DNA of 64,000 bases from the NCBI RefSeq assembly GCF_034439435.1, contig NZ_JAPCKJ010000001.1, positions 930,001-994,000 of the forward strand. Direction: 5' to 3'. Shown here piece after piece: positions 28,000 to 35,354 of this stretch. Position 1 is the stretch's first letter. The number at the start of each line of letters is the position of its first letter. Source of the DNA: Sarcina sp034439435. GTDB lineage: Bacteria > Bacillota > Clostridia > Clostridiales > Clostridiaceae. The notes under the pieces were generated by a model, which made no database searches, was not told where the DNA came from, and saw only the letters and a list, made by a program, of their open reading frames with translations. The position numbers and the translations under genes are program-made.

Positions 28000-28050
28000 G
28001 AAAAATAAATACATTAAAGCTTAATATTTATTTTATCTATTGATAATAAG

Positions 28051-28120
28051 TAAAAGCAGTGATATTTATATAGAATTATTTAGTCATAAGTCTATTAAAA
28101 TATTACTGCTTTTATTTTTT
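28051..28120 (+). terminator. Long-stem terminator downstream of the 27-residue peptide
   Basis: A 17-bp stem with one wobble pair (28051-28067 with 28098-28114), a 30-base loop, and then TTTTTTATTT. The stem is unusually long for a simple terminator. Confidence 0.7.
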
Positions 28121-28559
28121 TATTTGTCTATATTTTAAATAAGTTTTGATTTTTAAATAGAACTGTAAGAGATCATTCTAATAAAAAATTATTATTGCAT
28201 CACTTATACACTAATAAGCCTTAAAGCAATATAAGTTTTCAGTATTTATTTTCATATTGCTTAAAGCATTTATAATGTTAAACTTCTGATTATCAATAAG
28301 TAGAAATAATAAATATATTATACTTTTTTTCTTATGATTTTCTCCCTCCAAACTCCATTATTAGCTTATCCTATAAAAAGATTACCTCTAAAATCATTAT
28401 GAGGTAAATATACTAATTTTGTATATTTATAAACTTAGTGTATAAACTAAATAAACTTTAGATATTATTAAAATATATTTAATATAATTCACATTGTAAA
28501 TTTTAACAAATAATGGTAGTATTTAAACTATATTTCATATAAAAAGGGGAAAAGAATCT
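28121..28559. other. Gene-poor A+T-rich stretch
   Basis: No convincing gene on either strand. It holds a 9-bp inverted repeat (28224-28232 / 28254-28262) and a 7-bp one (28382-28388 / 28401-28407). A small RNA is possible, but I see no clear promoter-terminator pair. Confidence 0.3.
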
Positions 28560-28772
28560 ATGAAACTAAAAAAGTGGAAAAATCCAAACTTAACCTCATT
28601 AAATGTTAAAGAAACTTATGAAAATACCTTCGATTATCCTCATGCTTGGCAATGTCCTAAATGCGGCCCTACAACTGCAACCGAAGGTATAGATGGAGCA
28701 TTTAGATGTGATAAATGTAAAACGATTTTAGGAAAAGGTGATTGGGTAGGAGATGGCCCCCATCCATCTTAA
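28560..28772 (+). CDS. 70-residue peptide with RiPP-leader-like start and zinc-ribbon end
   Basis: The peptide starts MKLKKWKNPNLTSLNVKETYE. A pattern of KKW, Pro, then alternating Leu and Thr is often seen at the start of short clostridial peptides and of some ribosomal peptide leaders. The second half has two CxxC pairs (CPKCG, CDKCK) spaced like a zinc ribbon, then a Gly- and Trp-containing tail ending GDGPHPS. GGGGAAAAG precedes the ATG. No modifying enzyme adjoins it, and it ends at a terminator shared with the converging ECF gene. Function unknown; it could be a small zinc protein rather than a modified peptide. Confidence 0.7.
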   Translation: MKLKKWKNPNLTSLNVKETYENTFDYPHAWQCPKCGPTTATEGIDGAFRCDKCKTILGKGDWVGDGPHPS

Positions 28773-28786
28773 AGGTAAATAAAATA

Positions 28787-28822
28787 AAAAAGGTATTTTC
28801 TTAAGTAAGAAAATACCTTTTT
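28787..28822. terminator. Bidirectional terminator
   Basis: A 17-bp A/T-flanked stem (core AGGTATTTTCTTA / TAAGAAAATACCT, loop of 2) between converging genes. Confidence 0.85.
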
Positions 28823-28825
28823 ATT

Positions 28826-29317
28826 TTAAATTGACTTTTTTAAAACCTTACTTAATGGTTTGTATAAAAATAATGTTGCAATTACTGTACAAACTGCATT
28901 TCCTAAAGAAACTTGAAAACCCAATAAAATAGTTACCCAAAGTTCTTTTACTCCTAATCCAGCTGTTAAAAAGTAAGGAAGCTGAATTAGTGAGCCCATT
29001 AAAAATGATAGTATAGCTCCAAAGAAAGCATATACATACTCCGACTCTGTTTTTTTAGCTATAAAATTATATATAAGTACATATTGTGGGAACACCACTA
29101 TATACATGAGACTCCATGGCGCTAACCCTTTTGTTAATATAACTAAAATAGAAAATACTAAAGCAGAATACCACCCAAGATTTCTTGGAAGAGATGTTCC
29201 ATAAAGTAAAATAACAAAGCTAACAAGTTCTAAATATGGAACAAAAGATCCCATAAAATAAACTGCATAAAGTATTGCTGCAAGTAATGCTCCTTGTGTA
29301 ATTCTTTTAGTATCCAT
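28826..29317 (-). CDS. ECF transporter S-component (substrate-binding membrane subunit)
   Basis: Integral membrane protein of 163 residues with about five or six hydrophobic spans, the N-terminal DTKRITQGALLAAILYAVYF being typical of ECF-type S-components. Such proteins bind a vitamin and borrow the shared EcfA/EcfA'/EcfT module encoded elsewhere. Its ATG overlaps the stop of the DUF4430 gene by one base, and a PduO-like cobalamin adenosyltransferase lies one gene further upstream, so a corrinoid is the most likely cargo. The cargo is inference from context. Confidence 0.75.
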   Translation of the reverse strand: MDTKRITQGALLAAILYAVYFMGSFVPYLELVSFVILLYGTSLPRNLGWYSALVFSILVILTKGLAPWSLMYIVVFPQYVLIYNFIAKKTESEYVYAFFGAILSFLMGSLIQLPYFLTAGLGVKELWVTILLGFQVSLGNAVCTVIATLFLYKPLSKVLKKSI

Positions 29318-29763
29318 TACATTGATTTAGTAAATACGAATTGTACACTATCTCCATTTTGAATATTTATACTATCTACCCCTGGAGCCTCACCAATTTT
29401 ATAATTTAAATTTTGTTCTGGTGATTTGTATGAATACATCCACCATGGACCTGTTTTCATATCCTTAGTTTCAATTCCTTCAAGTCCTACTACAAAACTT
29501 CCAAACTGACTAGTATCCATTTTAACCTTTAATCTATCTGTATTTTCCTTAAGAAATTCACCTAATGTTACTGCATTAGTTTTGAATTCCTCATTATCAA
29601 CAATAACTTTATTATTTTCCTCATCCTTAATTGTTACAGTTATTGTTTTATCTCCCTTAGTTCCATTAGGTGCTGTTTTATTATTTATGTATTTGTATCC
29701 AAAAACAGCCCCTATTATTACTAAAATAGCTATAACAATCTTTATTAGTACTGACTTCTTCAC
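29317..29763 (-). CDS. Membrane-anchored DUF4430 (transcobalamin C-terminal-like) protein
   Basis: One N-terminal TM segment (about 4-22) is followed by an outer domain of about 115 residues. The domain contains VTLGEFLKEN, GPWWMYSYKS and INIQNGDSVQFVFT, the marks of DUF4430, which resembles the beta domain that caps cobalamin in transcobalamin and intrinsic factor. The start is placed at GTG 29763 (MKKSVLIK), six bases after GGTGGAG; a GTG four codons earlier is also open. The gene overlaps the S-component gene by one base, so they act together, probably in extracellular capture of a corrinoid. Confidence 0.8.
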   Translation of the reverse strand: MKKSVLIKIVIAILVIIGAVFGYKYINNKTAPNGTKGDKTITVTIKDEENNKVIVDNEEFKTNAVTLGEFLKENTDRLKVKMDTSQFGSFVVGLEGIETKDMKTGPWWMYSYKSPEQNLNYKIGEAPGVDSINIQNGDSVQFVFTKSM

Positions 29764-29834
29764 TTTAGTCTCCACCTTTCCTTTGTATATATTTATTAAT
29801 TTCTAATATTTATTAGATTAAGATTTTTAACGAT

Positions 29835-30338
29835 TTAATATGATTTTGAAACAAAAACCTTTTCTTCAATTCCATTAATTCTATTTATTTCAAGAGAAAA
29901 TACAAATAAAATATTTGTTATTAAGTTGCTAAAATCTAATAATATTTCAGGAACTTCTTTTCCTGAGTTTTTTATTTTGTATAGATTTCTACAAACCTTT
30001 TTAGCTTCTCCTCTAGCTACGTGATATTCACACGCTAAAGGATGACCTGTTGGGTAAACAAAGGAACTTATTCTATCCTTATTTAAATTTCTATATTTAT
30101 TTAATATTTCTAATCCCTTTTCTATATCTTCAGGAAATATAGCAAGTCTTCCTCTTAAAGAACCGTTTAAATGAAGTACCCTATCCATCATCCAAAAAGT
30201 TTCCTCTTCTAAAGGAGTATTCATTGATAAAATTCTTCCTAAAAAAGAACTTAAGTGATCCGTCATAACCTCATGATCAACATATCCAAAATCTTCACTT
30301 AAAAATGGATATGAAATCAAATCTATGTTTTTACTCAA
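29835..30338 (-). CDS. PduO-like ATP:cob(I)alamin adenosyltransferase
   Basis: Predicted soluble enzyme of 167 residues that attaches the adenosyl group of ATP to cob(I)alamin. The C-terminal part FVYPTGHPLACEYHVARGEA matches the PduO segment FxLPGG..AA.LH.ARTVCRRAER. The N-terminal VDHEVMTDHLSSFLGRIL matches GTVDELNSFIG, and ITNILFVFSLEIN matches the last helix. The open frame has an ATG five codons upstream, but that ATG is fused to the ribosome site GGAGG, so the TTG at 30338, eight bases later, is the better start. It lies 71 bases upstream of the DUF4430 gene. Confidence 0.75.
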   Translation of the reverse strand: MSKNIDLISYPFLSEDFGYVDHEVMTDHLSSFLGRILSMNTPLEEETFWMMDRVLHLNGSLRGRLAIFPEDIEKGLEILNKYRNLNKDRISSFVYPTGHPLACEYHVARGEAKKVCRNLYKIKNSGKEVPEILLDFSNLITNILFVFSLEINRINGIEEKVFVSKSY

Positions 30339-30350
30339 ACTCTTTTCCTC

Positions 30351-30390
30351 CATGTTATAATATTTATTTACATGTTATAATATTTATTTA
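30351..30390. repeat. Perfect 20-bp tandem duplication
   Basis: The unit CATGTTATAATATTTATTTA occurs twice in a row directly upstream of the adenosyltransferase gene. The copy next to the gene contains the misleading ATG that precedes its ribosome site. Confidence 0.95.
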
Positions 30391-30396
30391 ATAGTA

Positions 30397-30705
30397 TTAA
30401 TCTATAAAAAAAGCATCTTTGATTTTCTTTAAATTCCCATTCTTTATTAATCCATATATATTTATTGTTAAAGCTATTAGAAATATACTTCCACCTATTA
30501 AACTCAAATAAGTGTTTATATTACTACTTGAATCATCTCTACATAGCATTAAAAAAATTGATACTAATGTCATTTGGATACTAATAAGCATTATTTCACT
30601 AAAAGTTTTTTTCTTACAAAATACCTCTATAAATATAAATGATAATAATAGTATTATAATTAACCCCAAAATCATAAATGATATCACCATAGCTAGTGCT
30701 TGCAT
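30397..30705 (-). CDS. Small membrane protein, unknown function
   Basis: A 102-residue protein with about three hydrophobic segments (about 5-29, 38-56, 66-87) and a short basic end. GGGGGAT lies close to the ATG. It is the first gene of the putative corrinoid cluster, 58 bases upstream of the adenosyltransferase start, and the tandem duplication lies in that gap. I do not recognise the family. Confidence 0.65.
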   Translation of the reverse strand: MQALAMVISFMILGLIIILLLSFIFIEVFCKKKTFSEIMLISIQMTLVSIFLMLCRDDSSSNINTYLSLIGGSIFLIALTINIYGLIKNGNLKKIKDAFFID

Positions 30706-30721
30706 ATTATCCCCCTATATT

Positions 30722-30768
30722 AAAAATACCTTTTGTTGTATCTTATGTACATCAAAAGGTATTTTTAA
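30722..30768 (-). terminator. Terminator of yebC
   Basis: A 15-bp perfect stem (TAAAAATACCTTTTG / CAAAAGGTATTTTTA) with a 17-base loop, 61 bases past the yebC stop. Confidence 0.75.
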
Positions 30769-30828
30769 ACTATCCAAACCTAAAAAATTAACTTTACTAA
30801 TTAACATTTAAAGTAAGATAGTAAAATC

Positions 30829-31566
30829 TTACTCATCCCATCCTTCTGGGAATTCAGCATTGTGGTAAACCTCTTGAACATCATCATCATCTTCAAGTAA
30901 GTCTAACATCTTTTGGAATTTCTTAGCATCGTCTTCATTTATAGCAGTCTCAGTATCTGGTATCATTTTAACTGATGCTTCTAAGAATTCTAATCCTTCA
31001 GCTTCTAAAGCTTCTCTTACTGTACCAAAATCTTCTGGTGAAGTTGTAACTATAAATACTTCCTCTTCTGATGAGAAGTCCTCTGCACCAGCATCTAAAG
31101 CCATCATCATTATTTCGTCTTCATCTAAATCAGCTTTTTCTATTATGATTTCACCTTTCTTTTGGAACATGAAAGCAACACATCCTGATGTACCCATGTT
31201 TCCACCACCCTTAGTGAAAGCACTTCTTACATTACCAGCTGATCTATTTTTATTATCTGTTAATGCTTCTACCATAACAGCTACTCCTGATGGACCATAT
31301 CCTTCATAAATTATTGATTCGTAATTTACTGAATCTCCTTCTCCAGCAGCTTTCTTTATTGCTCTTTCTATATTATCATTTGGCATGTTTGCAGCCTTAG
31401 CTTTTGCTACAGCATCTTTTAATCTTGAGTTTCCATCTAAGCTAGCTCCACCTTCTTTAACTGCAACAGCTATCTCTTTTCCTAACTTAGTGAATATTTT
31501 TCCTCTTTTGGCATCCATTTTACCTTTTTTAGCTTGTATATTATGCCATTTTGAGTGTCCTGACAT
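30829..31566 (-). CDS. yebC: YebC/PmpR-family protein
   Basis: Cytoplasmic protein of 245 residues from the TACO1/YebC family. Members act as transcription regulators or help the ribosome through polyproline stretches. The start is the ATG at 31566, giving MSGHSKWHNIQAKKGK, the family N-terminus; GGAGGAATAAG lies just before it, and six extra upstream codons are dropped. Family stretches YEGYGPSGVA and the acidic C-terminal region (DLDEDEIMM, LEDDDDVQEVYHN) are present. Confidence 0.93.
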   Translation of the reverse strand: MSGHSKWHNIQAKKGKMDAKRGKIFTKLGKEIAVAVKEGGASLDGNSRLKDAVAKAKAANMPNDNIERAIKKAAGEGDSVNYESIIYEGYGPSGVAVMVEALTDNKNRSAGNVRSAFTKGGGNMGTSGCVAFMFQKKGEIIIEKADLDEDEIMMMALDAGAEDFSSEEEVFIVTTSPEDFGTVREALEAEGLEFLEASVKMIPDTETAINEDDAKKFQKMLDLLEDDDDVQEVYHNAEFPEGWDE

Positions 31567-31691
31567 CCTTATTCCTCCTAACATATATGTAAACTATAGT
31601 TTAAATTTCTTTGAATTTCTTTGAATAATACCTAAATATTATATCATAGAGATTTTTTCTCTTCAACTTAGCTATTCTCTTTACTTATGGT

Positions 31692-32345
31692 CTATTCATC
31701 GAAACTTTCATAAAGTCTATTTCCCTCTTTAAAATATATTGCTTCTAAATCCGTACTCATTATAGCCTTTCCATTTGTAGCTTCAGTAAAGCTTTTTTCT
31801 ATTTCTGGAATAAGATCCTTTTCTGCTAATATATATATCTTAACATTATCAGTAAACTCTGTATTTTCTATATGCCAATTATTTTGACCACATATATATT
31901 GAATCTTTCCATAAAGATCATAATCTATTTCAGTACAAAGCATTTCTCCTTCTACTTTTTCTACAATACCAGCGGCATTTATAGCTATGGCAGCCCCTTT
32001 AGTATAAGCTCTAGTAAGCCCCCCTGTACCTAATAAAACTCCCCCAAAGTATCTAGTTACCACTACAGCACAATCTGTTATTCCTTGCTTTTTTATCACC
32101 TCTAATATTGGAATTCCTGCCGTCCCTTGAGGCTCTCCATTATCACTATATCTTTGTATTCCCATATTAGAGCCAATGACATAAGCATAACAATTATGTC
32201 TGGCGTCCTTATGCTTATTATTAATTTCAGCTATAAATTCCTTAGCCTCTTCCTCCGTTGTAACTCTTTTAACATATCCTATAAAAACTGATTTTTTCTC
32301 TTCGAATCTATCATCAGCTGCTTTTTTTACCGTTATATACTTCAT
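31692..32345 (-). CDS. YigZ/IMPACT-family protein
   Basis: The 217-residue product has the N-terminal UPF0029/IMPACT fold with HNCYAYVIG, QRYSDNGEPQGTAG and VVVTRYFGGVLLGTGGL, then a C-terminal domain of about 70 residues with an EF-G domain V-like fold (DUF1949). Family members bind RNA or influence translation under stress. The role in clostridia is not known. The gene starts 5 bases after the MocR gene ends and is very likely co-transcribed with it. Confidence 0.88.
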   Translation of the reverse strand: MKYITVKKAADDRFEEKKSVFIGYVKRVTTEEEAKEFIAEINNKHKDARHNCYAYVIGSNMGIQRYSDNGEPQGTAGIPILEVIKKQGITDCAVVVTRYFGGVLLGTGGLTRAYTKGAAIAINAAGIVEKVEGEMLCTEIDYDLYGKIQYICGQNNWHIENTEFTDNVKIYILAEKDLIPEIEKSFTEATNGKAIMSTDLEAIYFKEGNRLYESFDE

Positions 32346-32350
32346 AATAT

Positions 32351-33757
32351 CTACCTACCTTTTAAAACATCGTATATATTATCTATCCCTTTTTCTATCT
32401 TATTATAATCTATCTGAGAAAATCCAATTCTAAAGCTTTTATCTCCATCCTTAGGATTTTTGAAGAATATACTACCTGGGGTTATTATGGTTTGTCTATC
32501 TTTTAATTCATAAAATAACTCTTTAGATGTTATGTTTATCTTCTTATTTATTTTCAAAAATAAATTAAGTCCTCCCTTTGGCTCTTGAAATGAAACCATG
32601 TTTCCTAATTTATTATTTATAAGCTCTTTTATAAAATTGTATCTTTTAGAATATTCCTTATTTAATATTTCTATATGCTCTTTCCAATATCCTTTTTCAA
32701 TGTAATCCTGAAGTGCTCTTTGCATTAAACTTGAAGTAGCTATATCAGTATTTACCTTTAAAGCTTGAAACTCTTCCTTAAACTTATCCGGAGCTATTAA
32801 ATACCCCATTCTTATTCCTGGAAGAAAAATTTTAGAAAAACTTTTTATATATATAACTCTCTCAGAATCTAAACTTCTATAAGGTATGTACTCTAAATCC
32901 TTTGAGTAAACTAATTCCGAAAGATAATCATCCTCTAATATATAGAAATCATATTTATATGATAACTCTATTATTTTTTTCTTCTTTTCTAAGGAACAAC
33001 TTACTCCTGTTGGGTTTTGGAAATAACTCATTGTATAAAAACATTTTATTTTATTTCTCTTTAATAATGCTTCAAACTTTTCTATATTAGGGCCATCTTT
33101 CTCCATTGGAATCTCTAATATATTTGCTCTTCTAAGTTTAAAAACTAGAAGTGCTCCCCCATAGGTTGGTCTTTCTATTACAATATTATCATTTATGTTA
33201 ACTAATGATTTACCTACAATATCTATTCCTTGTTGCGCTCCAGAAATTATAAGTATATTATCCAAATTATTTTTACCATTCCAAAACTCATCATTTATAC
33301 TTCTTCTTAATTCTAAATATCCTAAAGGATCGCTATATATTAATGCTTCTACTCCATCTCTAACCAATACATTATCTAAAACCTTCTTAAGTTTTTCTAC
33401 TTGGAAGAAGTTTGCACTAGTTGTCTCTCCAGTGAAATCTATCCAATTTTTTAAATCTCCAGAAGCTATTTTTCTAAAAATATCATTATAATCATGTTTG
33501 AAACTTCTTCCCACATCCTTATTTTTAGCATAAGTTCCACTTCCTTGAGATTGATATGCATATCCTTCTTGAGTAAGTTTTTTATAAGCATTAATTATAG
33601 TTATTTTATTTACCCCTAAAAAATCTGCTAATTCTCTTATGGTAGGTAACTTTTCTCCTTCTAATACTTTTCCTCCTTCAATTAGCTTTTTAATATTTTC
33701 ATATATTATTAAGTATTTACATACACCCTCTGTAAAAACCACCCTAAATTTATTCAT
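32351..33757 (-). CDS. MocR-type (GntR plus aminotransferase) transcription regulator
   Basis: A 468-residue fusion. The N-terminal winged helix (about 10-75) shows GEKLPTIRELADFLGVNKITII and YQSQGSGTYA, as in GntR repressors. The rest is a fold-type I aminotransferase domain with the PLP lysine in YIKSFSKIFLPGIRMG and the YFQNPTG substrate loop. MocR proteins sense PLP or an amino compound and control genes for vitamin B6, GABA or amino-acid use. It shares an operon with the yigZ-type gene, which is not an obvious target; the regulon is unknown. Confidence 0.9.
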   Translation of the reverse strand: MNKFRVVFTEGVCKYLIIYENIKKLIEGGKVLEGEKLPTIRELADFLGVNKITIINAYKKLTQEGYAYQSQGSGTYAKNKDVGRSFKHDYNDIFRKIASGDLKNWIDFTGETTSANFFQVEKLKKVLDNVLVRDGVEALIYSDPLGYLELRRSINDEFWNGKNNLDNILIISGAQQGIDIVGKSLVNINDNIVIERPTYGGALLVFKLRRANILEIPMEKDGPNIEKFEALLKRNKIKCFYTMSYFQNPTGVSCSLEKKKKIIELSYKYDFYILEDDYLSELVYSKDLEYIPYRSLDSERVIYIKSFSKIFLPGIRMGYLIAPDKFKEEFQALKVNTDIATSSLMQRALQDYIEKGYWKEHIEILNKEYSKRYNFIKELINNKLGNMVSFQEPKGGLNLFLKINKKINITSKELFYELKDRQTIITPGSIFFKNPKDGDKSFRIGFSQIDYNKIEKGIDNIYDVLKGR

Positions 33758-33780
33758 ACTTCACACCTTATTTGATTTAT

Positions 33781-34683
33781 TTAGATATTCTCTTTTATTA
33801 AGTACACCTTTTCTGTTATAAGCTTATGACCACATTCTGAAAATTTCTCTCTTCCACTTTTCTTTACTATATTTTTCTTACAAAGATATCCTAATATCTC
33901 TTCAAAATCTATTTTAAATCCTTGAAATTCTTCTGATTTCTTTATCTCTTCTGAACTTAAATAATCCTCTTGTTTTTTCATATAATCTATTAATGCTTTT
34001 ATTATTCCTATAATATTTCTTTCTAAGAAACTTTCAATATAAAAATGTACATATTCTAAATCTTGTTTATCTGATGCTTTAAATATGCTATTAATCATAT
34101 TTTCAAACTTCTCATCTAATTTCATAAGCATTCCAGTAGAACTCTTTGTGATTAAATATCCATTAAAATTTAAATAAAGTTTACTGAAGCTATCTACTGA
34201 GTACATAAGGGATTCAAAGGCAGCGTAAAAATTCTCATTATGAATACATTTTTTATATAAATTCATATCCTGTAGAAGTTCTGCAAAATAAACTAAGTTC
34301 CATTTTTCACTGTGAGCATCTATATAATATTTTATTGAAGTAAATTTATCTGCAATTTCTTGGTCCTTACAAAAAATCAACTTTGATGATATAAATTTTC
34401 TATGTATTGTACTTCCTGTAATCTCCTCTTGACTGAAATTAACTAAAAATTTCTTTGATATTATCTTCAAATGAAGAGATACCCCTAATTCTTCACCATA
34501 AACATCTTTTATCCCTTTAAACTCTCCATTTACAATAACAAATAAATCTATGTCGGACCCTTCCCATATATCTCCGTTTATTATACTTCCAAAAGCCGTA
34601 ACTCCAATAACTTCATCATTCTCTTGAAGGTCAGATATAACTGATTTAAAAGAATTTTGATATTTTAATATTATTTCACTCAA
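33781..34683 (-). CDS. Nucleotidyltransferase-domain protein
   Basis: The 300-residue product has an N-terminal nucleotidyltransferase fold (about 15-100): GVTAFGSIINGDIWEGSDIDLFVI gives the GS...DxD pattern with the two metal-binding aspartates, as in the MNT/aminoglycoside-adenylyl group. The helical rest resembles HEPN-like or KNTase C-terminal parts, but no motif is clear. I place the start at TTG 34683 (MSEIILKYQ) because AAGGAGGG lies seven bases before it; the longer ATG frame has no ribosome site. Substrate unknown; it could modify a small molecule, an antibiotic or an RNA. Confidence 0.75.
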   Translation of the reverse strand: MSEIILKYQNSFKSVISDLQENDEVIGVTAFGSIINGDIWEGSDIDLFVIVNGEFKGIKDVYGEELGVSLHLKIISKKFLVNFSQEEITGSTIHRKFISSKLIFCKDQEIADKFTSIKYYIDAHSEKWNLVYFAELLQDMNLYKKCIHNENFYAAFESLMYSVDSFSKLYLNFNGYLITKSSTGMLMKLDEKFENMINSIFKASDKQDLEYVHFYIESFLERNIIGIIKALIDYMKKQEDYLSSEEIKKSEEFQGFKIDFEEILGYLCKKNIVKKSGREKFSECGHKLITEKVYLIKENI

Positions 34684-34737
34684 GATTTTCCCTCCTTTAA
34701 AAACTTCACATTTCATATTTCATATATTTAATAAAAT

Positions 34738-35220
34738 TTATAAACACTTACTTTTCTCTATCAAGCATGCTAAAGAATTTCTTAATAGGTCTAAGCTTAA
34801 TTCTATTTGTTCTAGTATATCATAAGAAACATCTAAAGCCCTCTTAGTCTCTCCCTTTTTCCCATAAGTATTAGTTTGATATAAATTTGCGGCAGCAGCA
34901 GTATTTTGTACTGAAAAACTTAAGAGATAAATAATGTCTAATGATGGTCTAACAATTCTATCATAATAGACTTTATATTCATCACCTACAGCTAAAGTAG
35001 CTGCACTAGCTTGTATTGTTGATGCCTTTAAGAGAAGATCCTGAACTTGTGTGTATATTTTATTTATTTCATCTAAACATGGATTATTACATTCATCACT
35101 TGGAATACTTTGACTATTATTTAGAATTGGCCGTGTCGGTATTGTTTCATCAGTTAATCCACGATCACGCTCTCTAATTCCTCTTATATTATCATTATCT
35201 AAAGAATCATTTGTCTCCAT
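34738..35220 (-). CDS. Unknown protein, helical, possibly spore-related
   Basis: A 160-residue protein without signal peptide or membrane span. The first about 40 residues are polar and disordered-looking. The rest (about 45-158) is predicted helical and rich in Ala, Leu and Ser, with AAAANLYQTNTYGKKGETKR and Cys at 43, 48, 152 and 159 by eye. This composition recalls small spore coat or exosporium proteins, but no family is recognised. AGGGAG precedes the ATG. It lies 54 bases upstream of the nucleotidyltransferase gene. Confidence 0.65.
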   Translation of the reverse strand: METNDSLDNDNIRGIRERDRGLTDETIPTRPILNNSQSIPSDECNNPCLDEINKIYTQVQDLLLKASTIQASAATLAVGDEYKVYYDRIVRPSLDIIYLLSFSVQNTAAAANLYQTNTYGKKGETKRALDVSYDILEQIELSLDLLRNSLACLIEKSKCL

Positions 35221-35298
35221 ATATAATCTCCCTAAAAATTAGTACTATTATTATTATACTTATATGTAGTATATTTTATGATGTAACTATTTTAAGAA

Positions 35299-35331
35299 TA
35301 AAAGCTAAATTCAATTAGAATTTAGCTTTTA
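35299..35331 (-). terminator. Terminator of hflX
   Basis: Perfect stem TAAAAGCTAAATTC / GAATTTAGCTTTTA with a 5-base loop, then TTATTC on the minus strand. Confidence 0.85.
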
Positions 35332-35354
35332 TTATAGATTAAATAATAATATTA

